From: Bifidobacterium saguinibicoloris
GTDB lineage: Bacteria; Actinomycetota; Actinomycetes; Actinomycetales; Bifidobacteriaceae
DNA: 64,000 nt
NCBI RefSeq assembly: GCF_019331725.1
Contig: NZ_JAHBBF010000005.1
Span: 85,533 to 149,532, forward strand
Direction of reading: 5' to 3'
In this document: positions 28,211 to 42,414 of the stretch, one piece after another
Layout of the letters: each line of letters opens with the position of its first letter
Numbering within the stretch: the stretch's first letter is position 1
Position numbers and translations under genes: made by a program
Notes under the pieces: model-generated
Databases searched by the model: none
What the model was told of the DNA's origin: nothing
Seen by the model: the letters and a program-made list of their open reading frames with translations, nothing else

Positions 28211-28272
28211 GCGGGCGAAACGCGCGCACCTATGCTTTTACCCTGTAAGTCATCTCGATAAAAGGAGCGATC

Positions 28273-29721
28273 GTGGCTGAGAACAAGATCTTCGCCCATA
28301 CGCCGGAAGAGGCCGAGGCCCTCATCAACAAGGAAGGCGTCGAGTACGTCTCCGTCCGTTTCACCGATCTGATCGGCGTGCAGCAGCACTTCACCGTTCC
28401 GGTCAGCGAGTTCCTGGACAACGCGTTCACCGACGGCATGCCGTTCGATGGTTCCTCCGTGCAGGGCTTCCAGGCCATCAACGAGTCCGATATGAAGCTG
28501 GTCCCGGACGTGACCACCGCCTTCATCGATCCGTTCCGCAAGCACAAGACCCTCGACGTGGCCTTCTCCATCGTCGACCCGCTGACCGACGAGCCGTACT
28601 CCCGTGACCCGCGTCAGGTCGCCGGCAAGGCCGAGGCCTACCTGAAGTCCACCGGCGTCGCCGACACCGCGTCCTTCGCCCCGGAGGCCGAGTTCTTCAT
28701 CTTCGACAAGGTCCGCTACGAGAACTCCGCCCAGCGCTCCTTCTACGAGGTGGACTCCATCGAGGCCCCGTGGAACTCCGGCGTCGACACCGAAGAGGAC
28801 GGCACCCCGAACATCGGCTTCAAGAACCGCGTCAAGCGCGGCTACTTCCCGGTGCCGCCGATCGACCACAACCAGGACCTGCGCGACGACATGGTCGCCA
28901 ACCTGCAGAAGGTCGGTCTGCAGCTCGAGCGTTCCCACCACGAGGTGGCGGGCGCCGGCCAGCAGGAGATCAACTACCGCTTCAACACCCTGCAGCACGC
29001 CGGCGACGACCTGATGAAGTACAAGTACGTCGTCCACGAGACCGCCGCCCTCGCCGGCAAGTCCGTGACCTTCATGCCGAAGCCGATCGCCGGCGACAAC
29101 GGCACTGGCATGCACTGCCACCAGTCCCTGTGGAAGGACGGCAAGCCGCTGTTCTACGATGAGCAGGGCTACGGCGGCCTGTCCGACATCGCCCGCTGGT
29201 ACATCGGCGGTCTCATCAAGCACTCCTCCGCGGTCGTGGCGTTCACCAACCCGTCCCTGAACTCCTTCCACCGTCTGGTCCCGGGCTTCGAGGCCCCGGT
29301 CTCGCTGGTCTACTCGGCCCGCAACCGCTCCGCCGCCATCCGCATCCCGCTGGCCGGCACCTCCCCCGCCTCCAAGCGCATCGAGTTCCGCGCCCCGGAT
29401 CCGTCCTGCAACCCGTTCCTGGCCTTCTCCGCCCAGATGATGGCCGGCCTCGACGGCATCCTGAACCACATCGAGCCGCCGGCTCCGGTGGACAAGGACC
29501 TCTACGAGCTGCCGCCGGAAGAGCACGCCAACATCAAGCAGGTGCCGAGCTCCCTCGGCGAGGCGCTCAACGCCCTCGAGGAGGACAACGACTTCCTCAC
29601 CGCCGGCGACGTGTTCACCCCGGATCTCATCGAGACCTGGATTGAGCTCAAGCGCGACGAGATCGACCAGGCCCGTCTGGCCCCGACCCCGCTCGAGTAC
29701 GAGCTGTACTACCACATCTGA
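28273..29721 (+). CDS. glnA: glutamine synthetase type I (adenylylated form)
   Basis: Makes glutamine from glutamate, ammonia and ATP; dodecamer. 482 residues with a GTG start behind AAAAGGAGCGATC. N-terminal beta-grasp ([16 protein letters not shown]), then catalytic segments [34 protein letters not shown] and [30 protein letters not shown] at about residue 411 carries the tyrosine that is adenylylated in GSI-beta enzymes, so activity is probably tuned by GlnE. A second GS gene without this site is at 54731-56068. Own promoter with possible GlnR sites, and a terminator after it. Confidence 0.97.
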   Translation: MAENKIFAHTPEEAEALINKEGVEYVSVRFTDLIGVQQHFTVPVSEFLDNAFTDGMPFDGSSVQGFQAINESDMKLVPDVTTAFIDPFRKHKTLDVAFSIVDPLTDEPYSRDPRQVAGKAEAYLKSTGVADTASFAPEAEFFIFDKVRYENSAQRSFYEVDSIEAPWNSGVDTEEDGTPNIGFKNRVKRGYFPVPPIDHNQDLRDDMVANLQKVGLQLERSHHEVAGAGQQEINYRFNTLQHAGDDLMKYKYVVHETAALAGKSVTFMPKPIAGDNGTGMHCHQSLWKDGKPLFYDEQGYGGLSDIARWYIGGLIKHSSAVVAFTNPSLNSFHRLVPGFEAPVSLVYSARNRSAAIRIPLAGTSPASKRIEFRAPDPSCNPFLAFSAQMMAGLDGILNHIEPPAPVDKDLYELPPEEHANIKQVPSSLGEALNALEEDNDFLTAGDVFTPDLIETWIELKRDEIDQARLAPTPLEYELYYHI

Positions 29722-29768
29722 TCGTCCGCTTCGGCCCCATCCGGGCCGATCCGCATCGGATGCATGTC

Positions 29769-29803
29769 GAAAGCCCCGCACGGTTCACGCCGGCGGGGCT
29801 TTC
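29769..29803 (+). terminator. terminator after glnA
   Basis: gaaagccccgc (29769-29779) pairs with gcggggctttc (29793-29803), with TTTC at the end of the stem. It is 47 bp beyond the glnA stop. Confidence 0.8.
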
Positions 29804-29886
29804 CCGTATATGGGCCATCGGCGTGCTCCGGCGCGTCCTCCCGTCATACAATGACGTTCCGGGAACGAGGAAACAGAGGGATTAAT

Positions 29887-33685
<3,799 letters not shown>

Positions 33686-33756
33686 CTCTGGCATGGCGGG
33701 CGTTCGCACGCTACTGTGGTACGCGGCAATACGACGGCAACAGACGAGGAGGACGC

Positions 33757-34884
33757 ATGACTGATACCCGTGACATCGAAGCCGCCATCTACGAGCGGCT
33801 GAGCCGCGTCATCGATCCGGAGCTCGGACGCTCCGTCACCGACCTGGGCATGATCGCGGCGATCGACGCGACGCCCGCGCCCGACGGCGGAGACGAGCAG
33901 CGCGACGCCTACGACGTGACCGTGCACGTCGAACTCACCGTCCCCGGCTGCCCGCTCTCGGAGACCATCACCAACCAAATCAACGGCGCGGTCGCCTCCT
34001 ACCCGGACGCGACGCTCACCCCGCGCATCGAGGTCGGTTCGATGAGCCGCGACAAGCTCGACGACCTCGTCGCCGACCTCAAGGCCGAACGCAGGCAGAA
34101 CCCGTTCAACAAGCCGGGCATCAAGACGCGCATCTTCGCGATCGCCTCGGGCAAGGGCGGCGTCGGCAAGTCGTCCGTCACCGCAAACCTCGCCGCCACG
34201 TTCGCGGCGCTCGGCTACGACACCGCGGCCATCGACGCGGACATCTACGGCTTCTCGCTGCCGCGCCTGTTCGGCGTGCACACGCAGCCCACGAACCTGA
34301 ACGGCATGCTCATGCCCGTCACCGCGTGGGGCGTCAAGCTCATCTCGATCGGCATGTTCGCCGGCGCCGACCGCGCGATCCTGTGGCGCGGACCCCGTCT
34401 GCAGCGTTCGCTCGAACAGTTCCTGTCCGACGTGTGGTGGGGCGAGCCGGACGTGCTGCTGCTCGACCTGGCCCCCGGCACCGGCGACATGGCGATCTCG
34501 GTGGCGCAGGCGCTGCCCAACGCGGAACTCGTGGTCGTGACGACCCCGCAGCCGAGCGCGTCCGACGTGGCCGTGCGCTCGGGACTCGTCGCACTGCAGG
34601 TGCCGATGAAGGTGCGCGGCGTCGTCGAGAACATGAGCTTCTACGAGCATAAGGGCGAGAAACTGCGCATCTTCGGCGAGGGTGGCGGCGAGCGCGTCAG
34701 CGAACAGCTGACCGAGGCCCTCGGTTACGACGTGCCGCTGATGGCGCAGCTGCCGCTGGAGCCCGAACTGCGCGAGACCGGCGAGGCCGGGCGCCCCGCG
34801 GTGCTGGACGCCGAAGGCGCATTGAGGGGCGACGGCATCGGCGCCGAGTTCCGCGCGCTCGCCGAGCGTCTGCTGACCGCCTGA
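33757..34884 (+). CDS. Mrp/NBP35-family iron-sulfur carrier ATPase
   Basis: Cytoplasmic P-loop ATPase thought to hold and deliver Fe-S clusters. 375 residues from ATG 33757 behind GAGGAGGACGC. An N-terminal MIP18-type domain (residues 1-95, DPELGRSVTDLGMIAAID, VPGCPLSETI) is fused to the ATPase: deviant Walker A ASGKGGVGKSSVTANLA (about 132), DADIYGFSLPRL, and LLDLAPGTGDMAISV (about 245). The C-terminal CxxC seen in many relatives is absent; the region has NMSFYEHKGEKL instead, where classic proteins have MSxFxCPHC. It ends with LTA in an inverted repeat shared with the next gene. Confidence 0.92.
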   Translation: MTDTRDIEAAIYERLSRVIDPELGRSVTDLGMIAAIDATPAPDGGDEQRDAYDVTVHVELTVPGCPLSETITNQINGAVASYPDATLTPRIEVGSMSRDKLDDLVADLKAERRQNPFNKPGIKTRIFAIASGKGGVGKSSVTANLAATFAALGYDTAAIDADIYGFSLPRLFGVHTQPTNLNGMLMPVTAWGVKLISIGMFAGADRAILWRGPRLQRSLEQFLSDVWWGEPDVLLLDLAPGTGDMAISVAQALPNAELVVVTTPQPSASDVAVRSGLVALQVPMKVRGVVENMSFYEHKGEKLRIFGEGGGERVSEQLTEALGYDVPLMAQLPLEPELRETGEAGRPAVLDAEGALRGDGIGAEFRALAERLLTA

Positions 34885-34911
34885 CGGGGCTGCCGCAGGT
34901 CAGGCGGTCAG
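34873..34911. terminator. bidirectional inverted repeat covering two convergent stop codons
   Basis: ctgaccgcctga (34873-34884) and tcaggcggtcag (34900-34911) are perfect 12-bp arms with a 15-nt loop. Each arm ends in the TGA stop of one gene, so both proteins end in Leu-Thr-Ala. It is probably a shared terminator for mrp and the TPR gene. Confidence 0.75.
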
Positions 34912-37900
34912 CGAGCGGATGAACTGCGCCTGCACCACGTCGATGCCGGTGCCGTCGTCGTCGTTCATGCGCGCCGCCGCCACGGACAGGGTGCGGGCGG
35001 GCACGAACAGGCCTTCGTCGACGGTCAGGCGGGCGGCGTCACGCACGATGCCGGCCACCTCCGTGTGCGGCCAGACGGGCAGATCGTTCGCGGCGAGCAG
35101 TTCGGCGGCCTCCTGAACGTCCTCGGGCACGCGGATGCACTGCGAATCGGCGCGGGCCACAAGCTCCTGCAGCTCGCCTTCCAACGCGGCGATCTGCCCG
35201 GGGGCGATGTGGTCGCTCATCAGGTAGGCCGCCACGGCCGTGTCGAACCGGTCCTGCATCCATTCGGTGTAGGCGAAGCGGTAGTAGGCGAACGCGGCGT
35301 CGTCGCGGTCGAGCGCCACGCGCAGCGCGTTGAGGCAGGCGGCGCGCGCCGAATCCCAGTCCTCGCGGCGCGCGAGCTGGATGGCGAGCTTCAGGTGGGT
35401 GAGCGGGTAGGCGGGCGCATACGCCACCATCGCGTTGAGATGCTTGAGAGAGGCCTCGACGCCCTTGACCTGCGCGAGCACGTCGGCGAGTTCCATGTGC
35501 GCGTAGAACAGGTTGTCCGGAATGAGCACGGTGCGCTCCCCGGAGGTGGCGAACAGGCGGTTGTAGATCACGCGTTCGGCGTACGAGTTGAAGTAGCGGG
35601 GCACGCCGTCGCCGCGCGCGTACAGCGCGTCGACGCGGGCGAGCGCCGCCTCCGCGGTCTCGAACGCCTGGTCGACCTGACCGCCGAACAGCAGGTCGCG
35701 TGCCTTGAGCCGCTCCTTGTCGAGTTCGTCGGCCATGGCGAGCGTGACGGACGGGGTGTCCATGCCGTCGATGAGCGCGTTGGTGATGCGCGGCGCCTGT
35801 TCGGTGAGTTCGGGGTCGCCGATCATGTCGACGATGCGCATGGCCTCCTGCGCCTTGGTCACGGAAGGCAAGGTATCGTCGGCGGCGAGCCGGTGGAAGT
35901 CCGCTTCGGCGCGCTGCATGAGGTCGACGCGTTGGATGGACAGGCCGACGGCCCGGTCGGTGCCGAGCACGGCGGCGACGGCCGGCGTGAACGTGCGGTC
36001 GGACATCTCCGGCTCCTCCTGAGAACCCTGCGGCGCGTAGGCCGGGTCGCGCAGGTCGAATCCGGCGTTGACGGGCCTGAGGGCGCCGTCTCCGTCCACG
36101 TCCATCACCGCGTCGAACATGCGGTACGTGTCCATGGGGTGGTCGAGCGCGTCCTGGCCGATGCGGGTGAGGAACGCCTCGCGCGTGAAGGTCACGGTGG
36201 CGAGGTTGCGGACGGTGGGGTTGCGCTTGAGGACGCCCATCGGATCGTCGTGCCGTCCCTCGTCGTCGGCGCCGTCGGCGTTCGCGTCCCCCGCGACGTC
36301 CTCGCCGGCGCCGCCGTCCATGGTCCCGCCGAATCCGTCCACGTCGCCGTCCTGCTCTCCGGACGGCACGGCGAACGCGGTCTCGTCGATGTCGATGTCC
36401 TTCATGAGGTCCTCGAACCGACGGTCGAGACTGTCCTCGCCGTCCTGTCCGGCATCGTCCGGCGAGGAGGAGTCCGTCGTCCCGGCGCCGTCCGCGTCGG
36501 TTCCGTCGGCGATGGGACGTGCCGGCGTGCGTCGGGGATCGCCGTGGAAGTCGCCGTCCTTGGGCTCGGCCTTGCCGCCGCGCACCGCGCCCATGCCGCC
36601 GGTGTGCATGCGTTCGAACGCGCCGAGCGCCTCGCTCATCATCTCGCGGATGGCCGAATCCTGTTCGGCCAGCGCCTCCTCGAGGCCGAGCGAATCCACG
36701 TGGAGGGAGACCTCGTGCACCTTGTCGCTGACGGCGAAGCTGAACGCCGCCATGATGAGGCCGACGCGCAGATTGTAGTCGGCGCTCATCTCGGCGCGTT
36801 CCCGGGAGGACAGGGTCACCCACCGGTGCGCGGCGGCGTCGTATCGGGTGGCGGGCATCATCGAGACGCCTGCCGTGGTGAAGCCCACGGCCACGCGGCC
36901 TTCGGCGAGGTCGGAGCGGATCTCCACGTCGAACCGGTAGGGCAGACGCAGGCGGCGCACCAGCAGGGCCATGCTCTGGCGGTACACCCACTCCGATCCG
37001 GTGTCCTGCCTCTCCCCTGACGCGGATCCGATGTGGCGGGCGATGCGGTGCGCAGCCTCGATGAGTCCGGTCATCGCGTTGCCGCCGGCACCGTCCGTGT
37101 TGATACCGTCCGTGTCGACGCCGTCGCCGGCGGTCCGGATCGCCGCGCCGTCGGTGGCGTCGCCCGGTCCGAGCGCGATGAGCGCCGGATTGCACAGCAG
37201 CTGCATGTCGATGGTGGCGGCCTGCTCGCGCGTCACCGTCTCCTCGGTGGGCGTGAGCCCCAGGCGCGCGTTGCGTTCCAGCCATGCGCTGGTCTGTGCG
37301 AAACGGTTGAGGTTGCCTTCGATGGCGAGCGCGCGCAGCGCGGGCTCGAGGGCGAGCGAGGAATCCCAGTTGAAGAAGTAGGCGCCGGAATAGCTGGACG
37401 TGTACAGGTGGAGCGGTTCGGCGCCGTGCACGGCCTCCAGCCCGCGCACCTCGTCGAGGGCGCCGGCCTCACGCATGAGCTCGGCGAAATGGTCCTCGAG
37501 TCCGGAGACGCGCATGCCGTGGGCGCGCACCCGGAGCATGTCGCGCACGGAACGGCGGATGGCGCCCATCGGCGCCTCCCGGTTGAGGCGCCGGAAGATG
37601 TTGCCGGCACCGAATCCCACGAGCATGCCGCTCATCTGCGGCAGCATGTACGCGGCGAAGAACGCGGTGGCCACTGCGTCCCGATACTCCAGTCCGACGC
37701 GCATCTCGCGCCTGAGCGGATACCGGAGCTGCTCGAGCGTGTACCGGTCATGCTCGCGGCGCCACGAGGCGAGCCAGACCATGCGGCCGGTGTCGTCCCT
37801 GCCCACGATGCCGCCCGAGACGCGTCCCTCACGCTGCTCCCTGGCGAACATGAACCGGGGCTCCATGGTCTGCACATCCATACCGATCTCGGAGCCGACG

Positions 37901-38331
37901 AACACGCGACCCTTGCCGTCCGCCACCGCGATCTGGGAAAAATGGTCACGGTCGGCGAACACACCGAGCGAGAAGCCGGCCCCATGCACGCCGCCGGGGC
38001 CGGGCAGCTGCGCCCAGCCGAGCGCGAGCCGGCCCGGCACGTCGTCGAAGTCGAACACACGCCGCTTCACCAACGGCCCAAGACGACGCGAACGGCTGGC
38101 AAGCTCCCGCACCACATCCATCTCCGCACGGTCCCGGGCGTCCGCGGACGCCCCGGCGGCCATCGCCTCGCGGGCGGCGCGGTCCACGACGGCACCGAAC
38201 GGATCGACCGCCTCCATCGTCTTCCGCCCGGAACGAGAGAGCCGCCTCGCCAACCGGCGGGCGGCCCCCATGGCGTCCTTCAACGAATCGAACGGGGAAC
38301 GCTGCGGGGAATGGGAACTACGTGCTGACAT
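34900..38331 (-). CDS. large TPR-containing protein of unknown function
   Basis: 1143 residues, no signal peptide or membrane helix, presumably cytoplasmic. Residues 1-560 have no family I recognise: a basic start (SLKDAMGAARRLARRLSRSG), a predicted beta-rich part (GRVFVGSEIGMDVQ), and AAYMLPQMSGMLVGFGAGNI. About 580-700 is a low-complexity Asp/Gly/Ala linker. The C-terminal 400 residues are helical with tetratricopeptide-like repeats, for example LYAHMELADVLAQVKGVEAS, and RREDWDSARAACLNALRVAL. Monocistronic, ending in a stop-codon inverted repeat shared with mrp, and divergent from the membrane protein gene at 38401. Start ATG at 38331; its ribosome site (GAGG) is close. Confidence 0.85.
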   Translation of the reverse strand: MSARSSHSPQRSPFDSLKDAMGAARRLARRLSRSGRKTMEAVDPFGAVVDRAAREAMAAGASADARDRAEMDVVRELASRSRRLGPLVKRRVFDFDDVPGRLALGWAQLPGPGGVHGAGFSLGVFADRDHFSQIAVADGKGRVFVGSEIGMDVQTMEPRFMFAREQREGRVSGGIVGRDDTGRMVWLASWRREHDRYTLEQLRYPLRREMRVGLEYRDAVATAFFAAYMLPQMSGMLVGFGAGNIFRRLNREAPMGAIRRSVRDMLRVRAHGMRVSGLEDHFAELMREAGALDEVRGLEAVHGAEPLHLYTSSYSGAYFFNWDSSLALEPALRALAIEGNLNRFAQTSAWLERNARLGLTPTEETVTREQAATIDMQLLCNPALIALGPGDATDGAAIRTAGDGVDTDGINTDGAGGNAMTGLIEAAHRIARHIGSASGERQDTGSEWVYRQSMALLVRRLRLPYRFDVEIRSDLAEGRVAVGFTTAGVSMMPATRYDAAAHRWVTLSSRERAEMSADYNLRVGLIMAAFSFAVSDKVHEVSLHVDSLGLEEALAEQDSAIREMMSEALGAFERMHTGGMGAVRGGKAEPKDGDFHGDPRRTPARPIADGTDADGAGTTDSSSPDDAGQDGEDSLDRRFEDLMKDIDIDETAFAVPSGEQDGDVDGFGGTMDGGAGEDVAGDANADGADDEGRHDDPMGVLKRNPTVRNLATVTFTREAFLTRIGQDALDHPMDTYRMFDAVMDVDGDGALRPVNAGFDLRDPAYAPQGSQEEPEMSDRTFTPAVAAVLGTDRAVGLSIQRVDLMQRAEADFHRLAADDTLPSVTKAQEAMRIVDMIGDPELTEQAPRITNALIDGMDTPSVTLAMADELDKERLKARDLLFGGQVDQAFETAEAALARVDALYARGDGVPRYFNSYAERVIYNRLFATSGERTVLIPDNLFYAHMELADVLAQVKGVEASLKHLNAMVAYAPAYPLTHLKLAIQLARREDWDSARAACLNALRVALDRDDAAFAYYRFAYTEWMQDRFDTAVAAYLMSDHIAPGQIAALEGELQELVARADSQCIRVPEDVQEAAELLAANDLPVWPHTEVAGIVRDAARLTVDEGLFVPARTLSVAAARMNDDDGTGIDVVQAQFIRSLTA

Positions 38332-38400
38332 GCCTCACATTGTCCCAACGCAACCCGACATGGCCTCTCCGATGATGCTTTGAGAGGAATCGACCGTAGA

Positions 38401-40578
38401 ATGGTCCCCGTGCCCCATCTTCCCCGCCAGCTCCGTCATCGCCGCCGCACGGCCGCGCTCGCGCTCGCCGTGGCGCTGCTCATCCTCGCCGTCGAATGTC
38501 TCGGCTTCAACCTGCCGTTCTGGGGGTCGTTCGGCGCGAGCACGGACTCCGTGTCCGCCGAGAACACGCTCGGCCCCGGTCTGGAGCGGGTCGAGGGCGG
38601 GCTGCTGCGCGTCACGGACCCCACGCAGGCATGGCTCCAGACGGAGACGGACGGCACGTCGGAGTATGCGCGCGTGGACGTCATCGCCCCGCAGCTGGCG
38701 ACCGTGTCGGTCGTGCATGTGAGCGCCGAGGTAGACGGGAAGGCCTCGCCGCAGGAGACGATCTCCCCCGCCTCGCCCCGCTCGCTCATCATCCATGCGA
38801 GCGGCGCCGGCATGATGCGCGTATGGATCCGCGAGGCGAAGGGCGCGGTGGTGCCAATCGACGAGGTGCGGCCCAACGTGCGCGTGCCGTTCGTCTTCGA
38901 CTGGCTGCGCGTGGGCGTGATGGCCGCCCTGGCGCTCGCCGTGGCCGTCTGGCGGCCCGGCTCGCCCCTGTGGCGCATCCGGCTCGACACGTCGAGCCGC
39001 ACGCAGCGATGGGGGTTCGTGGCCCTGCTCGCCCCCATCGCCGTGGTCACGGCCGCGAACATCGCCTGGCAGTTGTCCTACGCGTGGCCGCTCGTGTTCC
39101 ACGCGCCCGGCGGCTATACGTATGATTTCGAACAGTACGGGTACACCGCGGAGGCGTTGATGCACGGCCGCACCTGGCTCGATCTGACCGTGCCCGACGC
39201 GCTCGCCTCGGCCTCGGACCCGTATGACGTGGACACCCGGAACAGGCTCCTCGCCGAGGGTGTCACCCCCATCTATTGGGACCACGCGTTCTATCAGGGG
39301 CGCTGGTATTCGTATTTCGGCGTGCTGCCCGCCGTGCTGCTGTTCCTGCCGTACCGGCTGCTCACCGGACGGACCCTGCCGAACGCGGCCGCCATGCATC
39401 TGCTGCTGTTCCTGGCGTTGCTCGGATTGTGGCTGCTCACGATCCGCCTCATCGCCCGTCTGGCACCGCGCACGTCGCTCGCGGCCACGCTCATGGCGCT
39501 CGTGTTCGTCCCGGTCGCCGCGAACTTCGGATACCTGTGCTACCGGGTGAATTTCTATTCGGTGCCGTTCGCCGCCTCCGTGGCGCTGACGTCGTTCGGC
39601 CTGTGGCTGTGGCTGGGCGCCCGGACGTCGTCGCGTCCGCTCACGCCCTCGGACCGGTGGAGCGTGGACGGCGCACCGGAGCTGTCGCTGCCCAGACTCG
39701 GCCTGGGCGCGTTGTGCATCGCCGCGAACTTCGGATGCCGTCCCACGTTCTGCCTGGCCGCGCTGCTGGGATTCCCGCTGTTCTGGCCGCAGATCCGCGC
39801 CCTGGCCTCCGCGCTCGCCGCCGGGCGCGCAAGTCTGCCGAACGCCCTGCGCGCGCCGGGCGTGGTGGCCGTCTCGGCGCTTGTGCCGGTGGCTCCGCTC
39901 ATGGCCTACAACCATGCGCGGTTCGGTTCGGTGTTCGACTTCGGCAACGCGTACCAGCTGACGGTCACCGACATGACACGGTTCCACGAGCCGGTGCAGG
40001 ACATACCGTTGGCCGTCGGCTACTACCTGTTCCTGCCGTTGCGGCTCGGCGGCTTCCCGTTCGTGCGCATCTCCCCCACGCCGTTCCCCGAATGGTCGTT
40101 CGCCGAGCCGATGGTCGGCGGGCTGTTCGTCCTCTGCCCGCTGCTGGCGCTCGCATCGGTGCTGCCGTTCCTCAGGCGCGGCTGGCCGTCCGGGTCCGCG
40201 CCGGTCAGGCACATGCTGCTCGCGATGCTGCCGCTCGGCGCCGGATTGACCGTGTTCGACGCAGCGAGCGCCGGATTGGGTTGGCGGTACATGTGCGATT
40301 TCGGCTGGCTGTTCGCCTTCGCCGCGTTGCCCGTGATGCTGCGCGTGCTGGGCGACGCCGATCCACGGCCCACCGCCGCCGCGCCGTTCCTGCGGGAACG
40401 ACGCCCCCTCCGGGCGCGCGCGGTCGCGCGTGACGCCGTCCGCCTGCTGGTGTTCGCCGTGCTGCTCTGCTCGGTGGCCGTGGCGGCGCTCTCCTGTTTC
40501 ACCCCCGGACGTCAGGATGAGATGGTCTCCGGCAATCCAAGGCTGTACCTCGACGTGATGTCGTGGTTCTCCCTGTGA
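38401..40578 (+). CDS. polytopic membrane protein, GT-C-like glycosyltransferase candidate
   Basis: 725 residues from ATG 38401 (a TTG start at 38380 is possible). One N-terminal membrane helix (AALALAVALLILAVECLGF) is followed by a roughly 130-residue external domain, then about ten further membrane helices. A loop containing YDFEQYGYTAEALMHGRTWL and WDHAFYQGRWYSYFGVLPAV after the second helix is the sort of Asp/Glu-bearing loop seen in GT-C glycosyltransferases. I cannot name a family with certainty. Upstream is the divergent TPR gene; downstream is a sulfotransferase on the same strand. Confidence 0.75.
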   Translation: MVPVPHLPRQLRHRRRTAALALAVALLILAVECLGFNLPFWGSFGASTDSVSAENTLGPGLERVEGGLLRVTDPTQAWLQTETDGTSEYARVDVIAPQLATVSVVHVSAEVDGKASPQETISPASPRSLIIHASGAGMMRVWIREAKGAVVPIDEVRPNVRVPFVFDWLRVGVMAALALAVAVWRPGSPLWRIRLDTSSRTQRWGFVALLAPIAVVTAANIAWQLSYAWPLVFHAPGGYTYDFEQYGYTAEALMHGRTWLDLTVPDALASASDPYDVDTRNRLLAEGVTPIYWDHAFYQGRWYSYFGVLPAVLLFLPYRLLTGRTLPNAAAMHLLLFLALLGLWLLTIRLIARLAPRTSLAATLMALVFVPVAANFGYLCYRVNFYSVPFAASVALTSFGLWLWLGARTSSRPLTPSDRWSVDGAPELSLPRLGLGALCIAANFGCRPTFCLAALLGFPLFWPQIRALASALAAGRASLPNALRAPGVVAVSALVPVAPLMAYNHARFGSVFDFGNAYQLTVTDMTRFHEPVQDIPLAVGYYLFLPLRLGGFPFVRISPTPFPEWSFAEPMVGGLFVLCPLLALASVLPFLRRGWPSGSAPVRHMLLAMLPLGAGLTVFDAASAGLGWRYMCDFGWLFAFAALPVMLRVLGDADPRPTAAAPFLRERRPLRARAVARDAVRLLVFAVLLCSVAVAALSCFTPGRQDEMVSGNPRLYLDVMSWFSL

Positions 40579-40702
40579 ACCACGAGCGGACCTTCAGGTC
40601 GCATTCAGCGAAAAGGCACGATTTCCAAGGGCTCCGGCATAATACTGAACAAGTCAATCCGCATGCGGAACACGAATCGTATGAAGGTCGGGACATCCCC
40701 AA

Positions 40703-42359
40703 ATGAAACGCATCGCAGCCAGAAGCATCGCAGTCAAAGTCGCCGCGGCCATCGTCACCCTCGCGGTGGCGGCGGGCATGTGCCTGCTCACCCAGGACAA
40801 CGTGAACGCATCCATCAAGGAGCGGCGCATCGAACGGCTCAACGCGCGCATCGCCAACATCTACACTGACGGCTACCAGAAGATGGCGGATGAACAGCTC
40901 GCCTCGGACCGCGACAAGTCGGCCGCGACGCTCGACGACCCGTTCATCGCCGAGAACCCCTACGGCACGAACACCACGTCGCTGTACGTCTACTTCACCA
41001 CGGACAAGGCGTCCAGCGTCTCCTACACGGTGAGCGCGGACGGCTACCCGGACTTCTCCGCCACCGCCGAGCAGGGCGAGGACTATGCCACCACGCACGA
41101 ATTCCTCATCCTGGGCCTCATCCCCGGCAAGAGGAACACCATCACCCTCACCCTCCGGCGCCACCGTCGGCACCAAGCAGATCACCCGCACGGGCGCGAA
41201 TCTCCTCGGCGCGGAGGAGGTCCGTCTCGAACAGCCGGTCGACCCCACGTCCGAAGCCACGCAGGCGCTCGGCGACGGCCTGTACGCCATCCTCGGCAAC
41301 GATTCCAACGAGCAGGACTTCATGTACTACTACGACGTGAACGGCGTGCTGCGCGGCGAGGTGCCGGTCATGTACTACCGTTCGCACCGCCTCCTGTTCG
41401 ACGACGACGGCCTCATGTGGTTCTCCGCCTCGACGAAGCACTTCGTAGGCATGAACCGTCTCGGCAAGCTCGTCAAGATCATCAATCTGGGCGACCGGTT
41501 CATCCTCCACCACGACTACGCGCTCGACTCCGACGGCGACATCGTCTCCCTCGCCACCGACCTCACGCGCTCCGACCACGCGGTGCAGGACCAGGTCATC
41601 AAGGTGGACACCACCACCGGCAAGGTCACGCAGCTCATCGACTTCGGCGAGGTGTTCCCCGACTACAAGCAGTCCACCGACCATTCCGGCATCGACGAGT
41701 CCGACCCGACCGCCACGAACCGCTGGGATTGGATCCACTTCAACACCATCCAGCTGCTGCCGGACGGCTCCGCGCTGTTCTCCGCCCGCGAGACCTCCAC
41801 CATCATCAAGGTGGACGACATCGAAGGCGACCCGAGCGTCAGCTGGATGATCGGCGAACCCACCGTGTGGGACGGCACCTCCTACAAGGAGAAGTTCCTC
41901 ACCAAGATCGGCGACTTCGGCGACACCGGCGGCCAGCACTCCATCACCTACGAGGAGGATCCGTCCCTGCCCGACGGCCAGTACTACATCTACATGTTCG
42001 ACAACAACTTCGGCTACGCGATGACCCGTCCCGACTTCGACTGGACGACCATCAAGGGCATCTCCACCGCCCAGAGCTCGAAGGACAAGAACTCGCACTC
42101 CCAGTTCCGCAAGTATCTGGTGGACGAGAAGGCCGGCACCTACACCGAGGTGCAGAGCTTCGACGTGCCGTATTCCCCGTACGTGAGCTCCTCGCAGGAG
42201 ATCACCGATTCCATCAACCTCGTGGACACCGGCATGCAGGGCGTCTTCGGCGTCTACGACGACAACGGCAACCTCCAGGCGCAGTACAAGATGAAGCTGT
42301 CGACCGGCTACATCTACCGCGTCTACCACTACGGGTTCAAGGGCTTCTACTTCGCCTGA
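40703..42359 (+). pseudogene. aryl-sulfate sulfotransferase, frameshifted
   Basis: ASST-type enzymes move sulfate between phenolic compounds. The N-terminal part (40703 to about 41154) reads MKRIAARSIAVKVAAAIV with one membrane-anchor helix, then a beta domain ending GKRNTITLTL. The rest continues in the next frame from GATVGTKQITRTGANLL to the stop at 42359. The shift lies at about 41153-41157 in ccctcaccctccggcg, equal to one extra C or two missing bases. The catalytic half is intact: RWDWIHFNTIQLLPDGSALF with the active-site histidine, and TGGQHSITYEEDPSL. Either disrupted, phase-variable or a sequencing error. Confidence 0.85.
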
Positions 42360-42414
42360 CGGTCCGTGCGCATCCCACGCCCATGGTCTCCGGTCCGCTA
42401 CTAGACTGGGTGCC

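Noticed and set aside
26104..29781. 1225-residue minus-strand open frame across lpd, DUF4191 and glnA
   Set aside because: Covers three clear genes on the other strand; another GC-rich antisense frame.
38335..40212. Arg/Gln/His-rich minus-strand frame opposite the membrane protein gene
   Set aside because: Typical antisense composition artefact of high GC coding DNA.
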